DNA from: Candidatus Caldatribacterium sp.
GTDB taxonomy: Bacteria; Atribacterota; Atribacteria; Atribacterales; Caldatribacteriaceae
Direction: 5' to 3'
DNA: 64,000 bases
Assembly (NCBI GenBank): GCA_025060675.1
Contig: JANXBI010000024.1
Coordinates: forward strand, 1 to 64,000
The translations under genes and the position numbers were made by a program. Below are positions 42,699 through 52,507 of the stretch, piece by piece. The notes under the pieces are model-generated. The model did no database searches and had not been told where the DNA came from. It saw only the letters and a program-made list of their open reading frames with translations. Every line of letters starts with the position of its first letter. Position 1 is the first letter of the stretch.

Positions 42699-43613
42699 AT
42701 GCAAGAACTCCGGCTCATCTGGCGAAACGGAAAACTCGTCGATTGGAAAGAAGCCACAACTCATGTGCTCACCCATGCGCTCCATTATGGAACAGCTGTT
42801 TTTGAGGGTATTCGTTGCTACAAGACGAAGAAGGGTCCGGCGGTTTTTCGTCTCAAAGAGCATGTGCGACGCCTCTTTGACTCGGCGCGAATCATTAAGA
42901 TGACCATTCCCTATACCCCTCGCGAGATTGAAGAGGCTATCCTTGCCACCATACGGGCGAACGAAGTCGAGGAGTGCTACATCCGACCGGTTGTTTTTCG
43001 GGGATATGGGGAGATGGGAGTGGATCCAAGCCGTTGTGAGGTGGATTGCGCTATTGCCGTTTGGTGCTGGGGTGCCTACATGGGGGATAAGGCGCTCAGA
43101 GAGGGTATTCGAGCAAAGATTTCCTCGTACGTGCGGATTTATGTGAATTCCGGTTCGCCTCGGGCTAAAACGAGCGCCAATTACCTGAACTCGGCGTTGG
43201 CGAAAATGGAGGCAAAAGAGCTGGGGTATGACGAAGCCATTCTCCTTGATGCTTATGGTTTTGTTGCGGAGGGCAGTGGGGAAAACATCTTCTACGTGAA
43301 GGATGGTGTCCTCTACACTCCTCATCCGTACTCCATTCTCCTTGGTATTACCAGGGATACCGTCATGCGTCTTGCTGGAGATTTAGGCATTCCTGTTCGT
43401 GAGACCTTCTGCACAAGGGATGACCTATACCTTGCTGATGAAGCATTCTTTACGGGAACGGCAGCGGAAATCACCCCCATTGTGGAGATTGACGGACGGT
43501 ACATCGGTGATGGGAAACCTGGGCCCCTTACTCGGAAGCTCCAAGAGGTGTTCTTCCGAGTGGTTCGGGGAGAGGAAGCCAAATATGAGCATTGGCTAAC
43601 CTATGTCACATAA
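42699..43613 (+). CDS. ilvE: Branched-chain amino acid aminotransferase
   Basis: A 304-residue class IV aminotransferase. Features: [16 protein letters not shown] at the N-terminus, PLP lysine in [13 protein letters not shown], and [25 protein letters not shown] 42699 has AGGAG 8 bases upstream; a GTG nine bases earlier lies in that ribosome site. It interconverts Leu/Ile/Val and their 2-oxoacids with glutamate. Divergent pairing with an aryl-CoA ligase and ACT gene suggests a shared link to amino-acid turnover. Confidence 0.93.
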   Translation: MQELRLIWRNGKLVDWKEATTHVLTHALHYGTAVFEGIRCYKTKKGPAVFRLKEHVRRLFDSARIIKMTIPYTPREIEEAILATIRANEVEECYIRPVVFRGYGEMGVDPSRCEVDCAIAVWCWGAYMGDKALREGIRAKISSYVRIYVNSGSPRAKTSANYLNSALAKMEAKELGYDEAILLDAYGFVAEGSGENIFYVKDGVLYTPHPYSILLGITRDTVMRLAGDLGIPVRETFCTRDDLYLADEAFFTGTAAEITPIVEIDGRYIGDGKPGPLTRKLQEVFFRVVRGEEAKYEHWLTYVT

Positions 43614-43625
43614 GGAGGCGAAACC

Positions 43626-43907
43626 ATGTGCTATGTAGGACCTCTTGCGGGGGCGGTTGTCACGTCGGTGCTCTGGAAGAAGGTACGGAACACAAAGGTA
43701 TTCTGGCTCAACCTCCTCTTTTGGGGTGGAGCGCTCTTTGGGGTCGTTGACCATTTGCTCAACGGAGAGCTCTTCCTCATTTCGGAAAACCTTGGTTGGG
43801 ACCTCGCCCTTGGGGGGATCATCACTGGGGTGATTCTCCTAGCCTGGGGTGGTATCCTGGCCTTGGCCCGGAAGCACCCGATGCTCTCTCGAATGCTCAC
43901 ATTGTAA
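43626..43907 (+). CDS. Small integral membrane protein
   Basis: 93 residues with two or three hydrophobic helices (about 5-20, 27-45 and 60-80) joined by charged loops. ATG with AAGGAGG upstream, 12 bases after ilvE. No recognised family; similar small proteins are common downstream of metabolic genes. Confidence 0.7.
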   Translation: MCYVGPLAGAVVTSVLWKKVRNTKVFWLNLLFWGGALFGVVDHLLNGELFLISENLGWDLALGGIITGVILLAWGGILALARKHPMLSRMLTL

Positions 43908-43912
43908 GCCTT

Positions 43913-43942
43913 CACCCAGGTCCTTCCAGGGGGATCTGGGTG
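43913..43942 (+). terminator. Probable terminator after the small membrane protein
   Basis: A 10-bp stem with one G-U pair (CACCCAGGTC with GATCTGGGTG) and a 10-base loop, 5 bases past the stop. A T-rich stretch follows about 10 bases on, so efficiency may be moderate. Confidence 0.5.
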
Positions 43943-44098
43943 TGTTCTATCGTGTTTCTCCCTTTTCTCCGTGTGGGATGCCTTTGGGGTTTTCCTCCTT
44001 TAGCATCCCCACCTAAGTGGTCAATTTCCTCTCCTTATCGGTCTTAGGATTGGATTCCTGAGCCTTTTACTGTTTCCTGTCCGTAAGGAGGTGGGAGC
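43943..44098 (+). other. Intergenic leader of the GHL10/CBM9 gene
   Basis: About 155 bases after the terminator, pyrimidine-rich. The only recognisable element is AAGGAGGTGGG just before TTG 44099. No promoter box pair is convincing. Confidence 0.35.
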
Positions 44099-45850
44099 TT
44101 GCGGTACGTGCTTTTTGTGCTCTTTAGTCTTTTCTCGATGCCTCTTTTTTGTGCCGCCGCACCAAAGGGTATCCAAGGGGTGTGGATTGATGTCCGGAGC
44201 ATTCCTGAGACCCCAGAGGGCATACGAGATCTTGTAGCTCGCCTCTATAGAGCTCACTGCAACGCCCTTTTTGTGGAGTCCTTCTATCGTGGAGAAACTG
44301 TGTACCCCTCTGCTTTTCTCGCTGCACAGGATCTTCCTCCCCAAATGGAGCGCTTCAGAGCAACCTCTATTGATCCCCTTGCGCTCTTCATTAAAGAGGC
44401 CAGGAAATACGGTATGCAGGTCCACGCCTGGTACGATATGTTCTACGTGGGGCTTAACGATCCAGGACCGATACTTTCTCGTTTTCCCCAGTGGGCTGCC
44501 AAGAATCGCGATGGTACTTTGGGATATGTCCAGGGAGGGAAGCGGTTCTTCTTCGTGTGCCCAATGCATGAAGGCGTACTTGCCTTCTACCAGGGGCTCC
44601 TTGAAGAAGTCGCTAGAAAGTACGATCTTAGTGGAATACACCTTGATTACTTCCGCTTTCCCGATCCGACGATTGCTGATACCTGTTACTGTGAGGATTG
44701 CCGGAGGGCCTTCCAAGAGGCTTATGGTCTTGACCCTCTTTCCCTTGACCCGATCAGGGACTTTGCAGCATACGAGCAATGGGTGGCTTTTCGGGCAGAT
44801 GCCCTTTCTCGCTTTGCCATGTCTCTTGCAGGAACGCTCCGAAGGGCTTGTCCAGAAGTGCTCCTTTCGTGTGCGGTCAAGCCCCTTGGTTTCCCCCTTT
44901 CCGGATACCCGGGTTTCTTTCAGGACTGGCCCAGGTGGGGGAGGGAACGCATCTTTGATTTCCTCGTCCCCATGACTTACAGCTCGCGACCTGCGGAGTT
45001 TGAGGGACTGCTCATTTGGGTTCGAACGTTCTTGCGTGAAACGCCCTTTTGTGCTGGTGTTTGGTGTGTGGGGATGGAGAAAGGAAACGTTCTTCTTGAG
45101 GTTGCTCGGGCTTGGGAACACACGCCCTGTGGAGTTGTTCTCTTTGCCTTTCCCTACCTCACCGAAGACCTCCTCACGCATGTCTTCTCTCAGCCTCTGG
45201 AACCTCCCGTACGAAGCGATTTCCCAAGGCTCTCTGCCTTGCCCCTTGCTCTTCAGGATATTCTTGACCGACGACGGACCATAGTGGCAAGATTCGTTTC
45301 CTCTCCCGTAACTGTTGATGGGATTTTGGAAGATGCATGGCGAAAAGCTGACTGGCAAGGAGACTTTGTGTCCATCCTGGGCGAAGAGGCTCAAGGCCGT
45401 ACCCAGGTGGCCTGTCTCTACGACACCCACAACCTCTACGTTGCCTATGTTCTTGAGGGTTCTTTTCTTCTGGGCCAGATCACTGCACAGGATGGTCCCG
45501 TTTTCCTTGAGGATTCAGTGGAGCTTTTCCTCGATCCCTGGTTCCTGCGGAGTTTCTTCATGCAATTTGCTGTGAATGCCCTGGGTACAAAATACGAGGC
45601 GTCGTCCTTTCTCGGAGCGCGGTTTGAGGGTACATGGGAGGTGGGCGTGGCAATAAACGATGGACGAGCTGTTGTGGAAATTGCCATTCCCTTTCTCACC
45701 CTTGCGCGGGAGATGCCAAAAAAGGGCACAACCTGGGGCGTGAACTTTTGCCGGAACAACGTAACTTCGGGGGAATTTTCCACTTGGAGCCCAATGCCTG
45801 GAGTGTACGGAGCGCCGTTCTTTTTCGGAACCCTCGTCTTTGAGTCTTAA
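44099..45850 (+). CDS. Secreted glycoside-hydrolase-like protein (GHL10/DUF187) with C-terminal CBM9-like domain
   Basis: A 583-residue secreted protein with signal peptide (about 1-20). The TIM-barrel part (about 22-360) has GIQGVWIDVRS, the motif LSGIHLDYFRFPDP and FDFLVPMTYSS, as in the GHL10 family. From about residue 400 a family-9 carbohydrate-binding-like domain begins (VTVDGILEDAWRKADWQGDF) and ends with WGVNFCRNN. Start is TTG behind AAGGAGGTG. It may act on a cell-surface or environmental polysaccharide. It is a single-gene unit flanked by hairpins. Confidence 0.88.
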   Translation: MRYVLFVLFSLFSMPLFCAAAPKGIQGVWIDVRSIPETPEGIRDLVARLYRAHCNALFVESFYRGETVYPSAFLAAQDLPPQMERFRATSIDPLALFIKEARKYGMQVHAWYDMFYVGLNDPGPILSRFPQWAAKNRDGTLGYVQGGKRFFFVCPMHEGVLAFYQGLLEEVARKYDLSGIHLDYFRFPDPTIADTCYCEDCRRAFQEAYGLDPLSLDPIRDFAAYEQWVAFRADALSRFAMSLAGTLRRACPEVLLSCAVKPLGFPLSGYPGFFQDWPRWGRERIFDFLVPMTYSSRPAEFEGLLIWVRTFLRETPFCAGVWCVGMEKGNVLLEVARAWEHTPCGVVLFAFPYLTEDLLTHVFSQPLEPPVRSDFPRLSALPLALQDILDRRRTIVARFVSSPVTVDGILEDAWRKADWQGDFVSILGEEAQGRTQVACLYDTHNLYVAYVLEGSFLLGQITAQDGPVFLEDSVELFLDPWFLRSFFMQFAVNALGTKYEASSFLGARFEGTWEVGVAINDGRAVVEIAIPFLTLAREMPKKGTTWGVNFCRNNVTSGEFSTWSPMPGVYGAPFFFGTLVFES

Positions 45851-45854
45851 GAAA

Positions 45855-45904
45855 CACCTATAGGGGAGCCGCCTTTCTGCGGGAAGGCAGCCCCCCTATA
45901 GGTG
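45855..45904 (+). terminator. Large hairpin after the GHL10/CBM9 gene
   Basis: Perfect 12-bp outer stem (CACCTATAGGGG with CCCCTATAGGTG) around a smaller GCCTT/AAGGC inner stem. Very stable; only short T runs follow. Could end transcription from both sides. Confidence 0.7.
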
Positions 45905-46102
45905 CAAGGAGGGGATTTTCGCTCGTCAGGAATCTTTTTCCGCTTTCCAAGAGGTATTATATTTCCTTGCTTTGCCCTGTCAAGAGGGTGAGGAAGAATT
46001 TTTTAAAAAATTTTTGGAAGTCGGCGGCCTTCTGATGTCCCTGCGTTATCAACCCTCCTCAGGCTTCCAAAGTGCTTGACTGAAGGCCGTCGCAGTCCTC
46101 CT
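45905..46102. other. Convergent intergenic region with interleaved inverted repeats
   Basis: About 200 bases between two convergent gene stops. A TTTTTTAAAAAATTTTT block lies at about 45999-46015. After it, TTTGGAAG (46013-46020) pairs with CTTCCAAA (46064-46071), and CGGCGGCCTTC (46022-46032) pairs with GAAGGCCGTCG (46082-46092; one G-U). The order A-B-A'-B' would form a pseudoknot. No protein is encoded. See findings. Confidence 0.5.
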
Positions 46103-46918
46103 TTAGCTTTCTGGGTGGCGTATGACGTCCTCACCCCCCTGCTCAAGGGGAGGAGATCCTGGTGTTACATTCTCTATGTTGCATTCGTAAGCCTCGAGGA
46201 TCTTCGCGGCGGTGGCATGGCCTACCTCTTTCGGATACACTTCTTTGCAGAGTCGCCCATCCACAAGCTCAAGGATGCGGTCTGCTCGTAAGGCCACATC
46301 ACGGTTGTGGGTCACCATAATCATGGTGGTACCGTACTCCTTCCGGATTTCTTCAAGGAGCTCCAGAACCTGCTCGCCTGTTTTTGTGTCTAAAGCTCCG
46401 GTGGGCTCGTCAGCCAGAAGGAGCTTTGGGGCGTTCATGAGTGCCCGAGCGATGGCTACCCGTTGCTGTTGGCCCCCAGAAAGGAGGGTTATCCTCTTGC
46501 GGGCCGCATCTTTTAGACCCACCCGCTCAAGAAGGTACAGCGCCCGTTCCACCGTCTCTTTTGCCGTCTTTCCCCAAGCAATCCAGTGGGGCATAAGGAC
46601 ATTCTCTAAGGCGGTGAACTCAGGGAGGAGATAGTGGAACTGGAAGACATATCCGAGGAAGCGGTTACGGAAGCGAGCGAGTTCATCCTCCTTGAAATCT
46701 CCGAGCCGCTTCCCTTCGATGAAGACCTCCCCCCGTGTTGGTCGGTCTAAGGCCCCGATGATGTTGAGAAGCGTCGTTTTCCCTGAGCCGGAAGGTCCAA
46801 TGAGGGCGAGGAATTGTCCTTCCGGAACGGCCAAGGTGATATCGAAAAGGACCTGTGTCTTTACCGCATCACCGTAAACTTTGCTGACTTTCTCCAGGAT
46901 GACGGTATACTTACCCAT
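46103..46918 (-). CDS. ABC transporter ATPase, MacB/LolD-type
   Basis: A 271-residue ATPase: Walker A GPSGSGKTTLLNIIGALD, Q-loop VFQFHYLLPEFTALEN, signature LLSGGQQQRVAIARAL, Walker B LLLADEPTGALD, switch MVTHN. These are the hallmarks of the lipoprotein-release/MacB subgroup. ATG 46918 overlaps the permease stop by 8 bases. A tail of about 40 residues past the domain is unusual and uncharacterised. Energises the permease at 46911-48134. Confidence 0.9.
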   Translation of the reverse strand: MGKYTVILEKVSKVYGDAVKTQVLFDITLAVPEGQFLALIGPSGSGKTTLLNIIGALDRPTRGEVFIEGKRLGDFKEDELARFRNRFLGYVFQFHYLLPEFTALENVLMPHWIAWGKTAKETVERALYLLERVGLKDAARKRITLLSGGQQQRVAIARALMNAPKLLLADEPTGALDTKTGEQVLELLEEIRKEYGTTMIMVTHNRDVALRADRILELVDGRLCKEVYPKEVGHATAAKILEAYECNIENVTPGSPPLEQGGEDVIRHPES

Positions 46919-48134
46919 TGCGGATAACCTCGATGGGGAGGAGTCGAATCGCCTGCCGCGCAGGCAAAAGAGCAGCAAGAGTACTTGCTATGCTTGATAT
47001 ACCAACTATGGTGAGGGCTGTTCTAGGATTGATGGTGATCGAGAAAGGAATGGCCCCGCCACTCCTTTGGGCTACCTGTTGGAAGAAGCGAACAAGGAGG
47101 AGTCCGAAAGCTGCCCCAGATGAGGATCCCAAAAGTCCCAGGATGCCTCCCTGAACGAGAAAAACAAGCCCTATGCCGAGATTGGTGATGCCTATGGCCT
47201 TGAGGATGCCAATTTCCCGAATACGCTGGGTTACGGAGACGACAAGGACACTGGCAATGCCAAGGGTCACGGCGATAAGGATGAAAACCTGAATGAGGTA
47301 CGAGGAGAGGCTCTGGCTCCGGAGGGCGGAAAGAAGCTGTGCATTCCGTTGTTGCCAAGTCTCAACAGGGTACTGGGGAATATCTCGCTTGATATCGCTG
47401 GCAATGCGCTCTGCTTCGAAAACATCGGCAATTTGGATTTCTATGCTTGAGATTGCCCCTTCGAGGTTCAGGAGGTTCCAGGCAGGAACGACATCAAGGA
47501 ACACCCAGGTTCTGTTGAGGGTGGCGTTCTCAAGATCGAAAACGCCGTTGACGATGAAAGTTCCCTCATTCCCCTGAGGTGTGACGATGCGTACGATATC
47601 CCCTGGAAGAAGGCGAAGATCCGCAGCAAGCTCTTTACCAACGAGGATTGCGTTTCCTCCCACTTTTGGGATACCCTCGATGGTTTTCTCGCGAAGTTCG
47701 TAGATGCGGTCAGCACGGTCAAAGAGAATCCCTCGGAGCACAATGCTCCGCACAAGCTCGCCCTTGCGTATACTTCCTGGTCCCTCGACAAGGGGGGATG
47801 CGGCAACGATATCCTCTCTTTTGGCAAGCTTTGTTTGGGTGGGCTGCCAGGAGAGGATTTTGGCCTCTTCCTCGGTGGGGCTCCCAGAAGTCGAAAGAAC
47901 AAGCACTCCCTTTTTCTCTACAATAGAGGTGGGTTCCTGGACCCTTGGGGTGACGATAATGTGGGGTGCATCACCAACGGTACGTTCAATGAGATTCGCT
48001 TGAAGTCCAGCGATGAGCGACGAGAGGAAAATCTGGATGGCCACCCCTGCGGTAATGCCAAGGAGGATGAGGAGGGTCTGTGTTCGAGAGGTCAGAAGAA
48101 AGCGGAGAGCTATTCGGAAGACAAGGCGAATCAT
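46911..48134 (-). CDS. ABC transporter permease, FtsX/MacB-like
   Basis: A 407-residue permease. Helix 1 at about 15-40 (LLTSRTQTLLILLGITAGVAI), a long periplasmic MacB core domain of about 220 residues, then three helices with the FtsX motif RIREIGILKAIG. ATG 48134 overlaps the upstream adaptor stop as ATGA. Mechanotransmission type: likely exports a lipid, peptide or siderophore or releases a lipoprotein from the membrane, without carrying it through the helices. Confidence 0.9.
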   Translation of the reverse strand: MIRLVFRIALRFLLTSRTQTLLILLGITAGVAIQIFLSSLIAGLQANLIERTVGDAPHIIVTPRVQEPTSIVEKKGVLVLSTSGSPTEEEAKILSWQPTQTKLAKREDIVAASPLVEGPGSIRKGELVRSIVLRGILFDRADRIYELREKTIEGIPKVGGNAILVGKELAADLRLLPGDIVRIVTPQGNEGTFIVNGVFDLENATLNRTWVFLDVVPAWNLLNLEGAISSIEIQIADVFEAERIASDIKRDIPQYPVETWQQRNAQLLSALRSQSLSSYLIQVFILIAVTLGIASVLVVSVTQRIREIGILKAIGITNLGIGLVFLVQGGILGLLGSSSGAAFGLLLVRFFQQVAQRSGGAIPFSITINPRTALTIVGISSIASTLAALLPARQAIRLLPIEVIRNG

Positions 48135-49321
48135 TGCCACTCCCTCCGTTTGAAGAGGATAACCCTTTGCCCTTTTCGCAACCCTTGGGGATTGAGGAGG
48201 ATGGTCCCCTGTGGGAGGGCATCGGTCACCACCCAGTCGGCAAAAAAGGTGAAAGAGGGAAGAGGCTGTGGTTGGGCCCGTCCATCCCTCCAAAGCCACA
48301 CCCGAGCTTCCCCGTTCTCGTCCTCAAGGTAGGTCTTGGGAAAGGCTAACACGCCCTGACGCTCGCCGAGGATGAGCTCCACGTTCACCGCTGCTTCGGG
48401 TTTGAGGTGCTCAGCAGCCTCTCTGAGGGCAAGGGTAACCTCGAAGGTTCCCTGGGTCGAATCAATCGCAGGAGCAATGCGCACAACCTCTGCAGGGAAA
48501 GTCCTTCCACTTGAGCTTACGAGTTCTCTTACAAAAGCCTTCATGCCTAAGGTAACCCTTTGGTACTCCCGCTCGTCGATACGAGTGAGCACTTGCAGGG
48601 GGTTCACTCCGAGGGTAATGACCGTTTCTCCGGCTTGGACAAACTCTCCAGGTTCTTTCGAAACAGAGAGCACAACACCTTCCTTTGGCGCAGAGAGGCG
48701 TTTCCTCGTGAGGTTGTTTTCGGCTTGAGCAAGTTCAAGGCGTGCACGCTTTTCTTGAGCTTGGGCCTCAAGGAACTGTACCCCAGACGGTGCAAGGCTT
48801 TCCCGTTTCAGGAGGGCTGTTCGAAGGAGCGACTGGGCCCTTTCCCACTCTTTCTGTGCGCTCTCAAGCTCCTCTTGAGGGATGCTCCCTCTTGAGAAAA
48901 GACGCTGGGCTCTCACAAACTCTTTCCAGGCGGTCTCTTCCTCAAGAGTTGCCCTCCGGGCTTCTTCTTGAGCAAGCACTGCCTCGTACTCTTGGATTCT
49001 TCGCAAGGTTAAGGAGGCAAGCTCAAGGGCAACTTCAGCGCGGGCAAGGGCGTTCCGTTCTTCCGTATCCTCAAGGAGGGCAAGAGTTTGCCGTTTGTTC
49101 ACTTTTGCTCCTTCTTTGACCAGAATGCCTTGGAGGATTCCCGGAACCTGGAAAGAGAGGTTGAGCGTTTCAGCGAATGTTACCCTCCCTGCGGCGACGA
49201 TCGTTTCTACGATGTCTTTGGGTTCCGTAACAAAGTATTCCACACGCCGGGGCATCTGGCTCCGCATAAGGAGGAGAGCAACGAAAAGACCTCCCAGTCC
49301 GATGAGAATCCACTTTTTCAT
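48131..49321 (-). CDS. Periplasmic adaptor, HlyD/MacA/RND type
   Basis: A 396-residue membrane-anchored adaptor: N-terminal helix (WILIGLGGLFVALLL), lipoyl-type beta strands, a long alpha hairpin (about 85-200, Glu/Arg/Leu rich), then beta-barrel and membrane-proximal domains. With the two genes downstream it forms a tripartite-type pump lacking an adjacent TolC. The target may be an oxidised or damaged envelope product, given the MsrAB neighbour. Confidence 0.88.
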   Translation of the reverse strand: MKKWILIGLGGLFVALLLMRSQMPRRVEYFVTEPKDIVETIVAAGRVTFAETLNLSFQVPGILQGILVKEGAKVNKRQTLALLEDTEERNALARAEVALELASLTLRRIQEYEAVLAQEEARRATLEEETAWKEFVRAQRLFSRGSIPQEELESAQKEWERAQSLLRTALLKRESLAPSGVQFLEAQAQEKRARLELAQAENNLTRKRLSAPKEGVVLSVSKEPGEFVQAGETVITLGVNPLQVLTRIDEREYQRVTLGMKAFVRELVSSSGRTFPAEVVRIAPAIDSTQGTFEVTLALREAAEHLKPEAAVNVELILGERQGVLAFPKTYLEDENGEARVWLWRDGRAQPQPLPSFTFFADWVVTDALPQGTILLNPQGLRKGQRVILFKRREWQ

Positions 49322-49335
49322 GCCTGGTACCCACC

Positions 49336-50379
49336 TTACTGCTCAAAGAGTTTGAGGTACTCTCCATACCCTTCGGCTTCGAGACGCTCTTTTGGGATGA
49401 AGCGGAGCGCCGCAGAGTTGATACAGTATCGCTTCCCTGTGGGTGGTGGGCCGTCATCAAAGAGGTGTCCCAAGTGGGAATCGGCGTGGCAGCTCCGCAC
49501 TTCTCTTCTTGTGCTATGGCCTTGGTCTGGAACTTCCACGATGTTTTCCGGTTCTAGAGGTTTTGTGAAGTTCGGCCAGCCAGTGCCAGAATCGAACTTG
49601 TCGAGAGAGCTGAACAAGGGTTCTCCCGAGACGATATCGACATAGATACCTTCTCTTTTGGTATTCCAGTACTCGTTCTGGAAAGGTGGTTCTGTAGCGT
49701 TCTCTTGAGTTACGGCATACTGCAAGGGGAGAAGCATTTTCCGAAGCTCCTCTTTGGGAGGCTTAGCGAAGCGTTTCCAGGGTTTTTCCTTCCAATGCTT
49801 GGTAAGGAACGCGTCCCGACCGGAGCATTTTCGGTAGAGTTCGTACTGCAAGGGGTGTTTCCTCGCATAGTCTTGATGGTACGCTTCAGCAGGGTAAAAG
49901 GTGGAAGCAGGGAGAATTTGGGTAGCGATGGGTTTGGGAAATATTCCAGATGCTTCAAGAGCTTTCTTCGATGCCTCGGCCTGGAGCCTTTGTTCGTCAC
50001 TGTGGTAGAAAATTGCCGTACGGTACTGGGGTCCTCGATCAGCGAATTGCCCTTCAGCATCGGTAGGGTCAATGTTCCGCCAAAAGGTGTCTAAGAGATC
50101 CTTGTAAGGAACCTTCTGGGGGTCGAAGAGAACCTCTACGGCTTCAAAATGTCCCGTCGTCCCGGCGCAGACTTCTCCATATGTGGGGTTGGCTTTGTGC
50201 CCTCCCGTGTACCCAGAGGTTACCGTAGTCACACCTGGGATTTTACGGAAAACACTCTCCATACACCAAAAGCATCCCCCTGCGAAGGTAGCCTTTTCAA
50301 GGTGCACGGCTTTTTCCTGAGCAAGGGCGTGGGGAATGCGGAGCACAAGCAGTAGGGCAAAAAGAAGCAGAATATACAT
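49336..50379 (-). CDS. msrAB: Secreted methionine sulfoxide reductase MsrA-MsrB fusion
   Basis: A 347-residue bifunctional enzyme with signal peptide (about 1-20, ending PHALA). The MsrA domain has the catalytic [11 protein letters not shown]; the MsrB domain (about 205-340) has [22 protein letters not shown] and catalytic Cys in [13 protein letters not shown]. It lacks the zinc CxxC pairs, as in other fused forms. Reduces both S and R methionine sulfoxides of periplasmic proteins; its electron donor (a CcdA/thioredoxin-like protein) is not seen. ATG 50379 fits AAGAGG spacing better than GTG 50388. Unusual for a strict anaerobe, suggesting exposure to oxidants. Confidence 0.93.
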   Translation of the reverse strand: MYILLLFALLLVLRIPHALAQEKAVHLEKATFAGGCFWCMESVFRKIPGVTTVTSGYTGGHKANPTYGEVCAGTTGHFEAVEVLFDPQKVPYKDLLDTFWRNIDPTDAEGQFADRGPQYRTAIFYHSDEQRLQAEASKKALEASGIFPKPIATQILPASTFYPAEAYHQDYARKHPLQYELYRKCSGRDAFLTKHWKEKPWKRFAKPPKEELRKMLLPLQYAVTQENATEPPFQNEYWNTKREGIYVDIVSGEPLFSSLDKFDSGTGWPNFTKPLEPENIVEVPDQGHSTRREVRSCHADSHLGHLFDDGPPPTGKRYCINSAALRFIPKERLEAEGYGEYLKLFEQ

Positions 50380-50437
50380 GGGTTTCACCTCTTACCCTTA
50401 GAGAACTCACCAAGCACAAGCTTATTCCCGCAAATCT

Positions 50438-52507
50438 TCAGTAGGTGGAGTGGCTCGGTGTTTCGTCTTGCTTCTCGAAAATTCCAAGGAATACCTGGAC
50501 GAGATCTGGGTCAAACTGCGTTCCCGCGTTTTTGCGAATCTCCTCAAGGGCCTTTGTACGGGGCAGTGCCTTTCGACAGGGGCGATCGCTTGTCATAGCC
50601 ACAAAAGCGTCAACAAGGGCTAGAATACGGGCAAGGAGGGGGATGTCCTTACCTTTGAGACCATGAGGATACCCTTGACCATCGAAGCGCTCATGGTGCG
50701 CAAGGATGCTCTCGGCAATAGGGAGGAGTTCGGGGAAAACCCGGGCCATACGATATCCAATTTCGGGATGTTTCCGTATTTCTGCCCACTCCTCTTCGGT
50801 GAGGGAGTCGCTTTTCACGAGAATGGACCGAGGAATGGCCACTTTCCCAAGGTCATGGAGCCGGACAAGGAGATGGAGGTTTTCAAGTTCTGTCCGTGAA
50901 AGGCCAAGGGCCTCACCCATTTTCCGAGCCAGGATGTACATCCGTTCATAGTGCGTCTCCATCTCTCCAGGGATTTCCCGCAGGTACTGTTCGAGGGAAA
51001 ATAGTAGAGCCGCTCGTGAACTTTTCGCCTCAAGGAGCTTATCCCGATACATGCGGTTCTCTGCCTCACTGATGATGGTATCGACATCTTCGCTCTCCTT
51101 CTCCTTTGTGGCGCATCCCAAAGCAAGGCTTATAGGCAAGGGTGTTCGTTCTCTTTTTGACTCCTCCACGCAGATGTTTCGGATGCGCTCGATAACTTCC
51201 TGGGAGACGGCGGCAGGGGTTTTCGGAAGGAGGATGACGAATTCGTCTCCACCCCAGCGGGCGATAATGTCTTCCTTGCGGCATGCACGGGTGAGAATCA
51301 TGGCCACTTTTTGGAGCAACGCATCACCCTTTGCATGGCCAAAGGCATCGTTCACAAACTTGAGGTTGTTCACGTCCGCCATGATGATGCTCAAAGGGAG
51401 CTGTCTTGGAACGTCAAGCCTTTTGAGGGCGTCTTCAAAGAAGAGACGATTGTAAAGGCCGGTGAGGGGATCGTGGAAGGTGAGATAGAGAATGCGTTCT
51501 TCGACTTGCTTTTTGGCGGTTATGTTGGAAGAGACGGTAACAACTCGGTACACTTTCCCCTCCTCATCGAGAATGGGGTATGCTCTTTGGTACCATACGG
51601 TTCCGTTATGGGAGGTGATTTCGGCTTCCTGAGGTTTCCCAGTGGCGAAAGCTTGGACGGTGGCACACCCAGGACAAGGGACATCCCGCTTCTCAAAGAC
51701 TGCAAAACAGTACTTTCCGACGATTTCCCCAAGCTGGAGGCCAAAATTTCGGAGCGTTGCCTTGTTGGCCCAAATAATTTTTGGCCCCTCCTCGTAGTAT
51801 ACCACCTGGTCTTCGAGGGCATCGAGGATGAGCACCTTCTCCTGTTCAGCGGCCCGTAGGGCTTCTTCTGTTCTCTTCTGCAGGGTGATGTCTCTGTTCA
51901 CCCCCACCATACCGATGATTTCCCCATGTGCATTCCTGAGGGGCACTTTGTTTGTGGCTATCCAGATTTTCCGCTGTACACCGGTAGAGTAATCCAGGAC
52001 TTCTCGTTCGTCGTTGAGAATAGGTTTTCCGGTTCGGAGGAGCTCTTCCTCCTCTTCCCAGAAGGAACGGGCGGTTGCTTCTGGGTGGAGGTCAAAGTCG
52101 GTTTTCCCCAGCATCTCTTCAGGCGAAGCAAAGCCGTGATGGCGGGCATCCGCTTCGTTCACAAAGATGAAGCGGTGGTTCCGGTCTTTAACGTAGATAT
52201 GCTCTGGGACAGCGTTAATGATGGCGGAGAAGAGGTTTTTCTCCTCAAGGCATCTTTTAAGGTCTTCAGAGCACGAATCATCCCAGAAGACGAAAACCGT
52301 ACCAGTGTTTTGGCCCAGGGGAAGGCGTGTCACCCTCAGCCTTTTCCCCTCCCTCACCCATGTGGGGGCATCTTGAGGAGTGTGGTCAAGGAAGTCTTGA
52401 AGCTGCGCGACATCATGGAGGGGAAGGGAAAGGAGACGGAAAGCTTCTTCGTTTGCGGCAATAACTTTTCTCTTTCGGTTCGTGACAATGATTCCTACTA
52501 CCTGCAC
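50438..52507 (-). CDS. PAS-PAS-PAS GGDEF/HD-GYP cyclic di-GMP enzyme
   Basis: A 689-residue cytoplasmic sensor. Two or three PAS-type domains (about 1-75, 90-215, 220-340) precede a GGDEF domain (about 345-500, ARWGGDEFV with I-site RKED) and an HD-GYP domain (about 515-680, RLHDLGKVAIP and HHERFDGQGYP). Both making and breaking cyclic di-GMP appear possible. The third PAS has CPGC, perhaps a metal or redox site. Start GTG with GGAGGACG upstream. First gene of a minus-strand unit running into msrAB and the MacAB-like system. Confidence 0.92.
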   Translation of the reverse strand: MQVVGIIVTNRKRKVIAANEEAFRLLSLPLHDVAQLQDFLDHTPQDAPTWVREGKRLRVTRLPLGQNTGTVFVFWDDSCSEDLKRCLEEKNLFSAIINAVPEHIYVKDRNHRFIFVNEADARHHGFASPEEMLGKTDFDLHPEATARSFWEEEEELLRTGKPILNDEREVLDYSTGVQRKIWIATNKVPLRNAHGEIIGMVGVNRDITLQKRTEEALRAAEQEKVLILDALEDQVVYYEEGPKIIWANKATLRNFGLQLGEIVGKYCFAVFEKRDVPCPGCATVQAFATGKPQEAEITSHNGTVWYQRAYPILDEEGKVYRVVTVSSNITAKKQVEERILYLTFHDPLTGLYNRLFFEDALKRLDVPRQLPLSIIMADVNNLKFVNDAFGHAKGDALLQKVAMILTRACRKEDIIARWGGDEFVILLPKTPAAVSQEVIERIRNICVEESKRERTPLPISLALGCATKEKESEDVDTIISEAENRMYRDKLLEAKSSRAALLFSLEQYLREIPGEMETHYERMYILARKMGEALGLSRTELENLHLLVRLHDLGKVAIPRSILVKSDSLTEEEWAEIRKHPEIGYRMARVFPELLPIAESILAHHERFDGQGYPHGLKGKDIPLLARILALVDAFVAMTSDRPCRKALPRTKALEEIRKNAGTQFDPDLVQVFLGIFEKQDETPSHSTY

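Noticed and set aside
42621..43325. Minus-strand 234-residue open frame
   Set aside because: Antisense to ilvE, which has an intact PLP lysine and family motifs.
44021..45430. Minus-strand 469-residue open frame
   Set aside because: Long but antisense to the GHL10/CBM9 gene, whose signal peptide and motifs are convincing.
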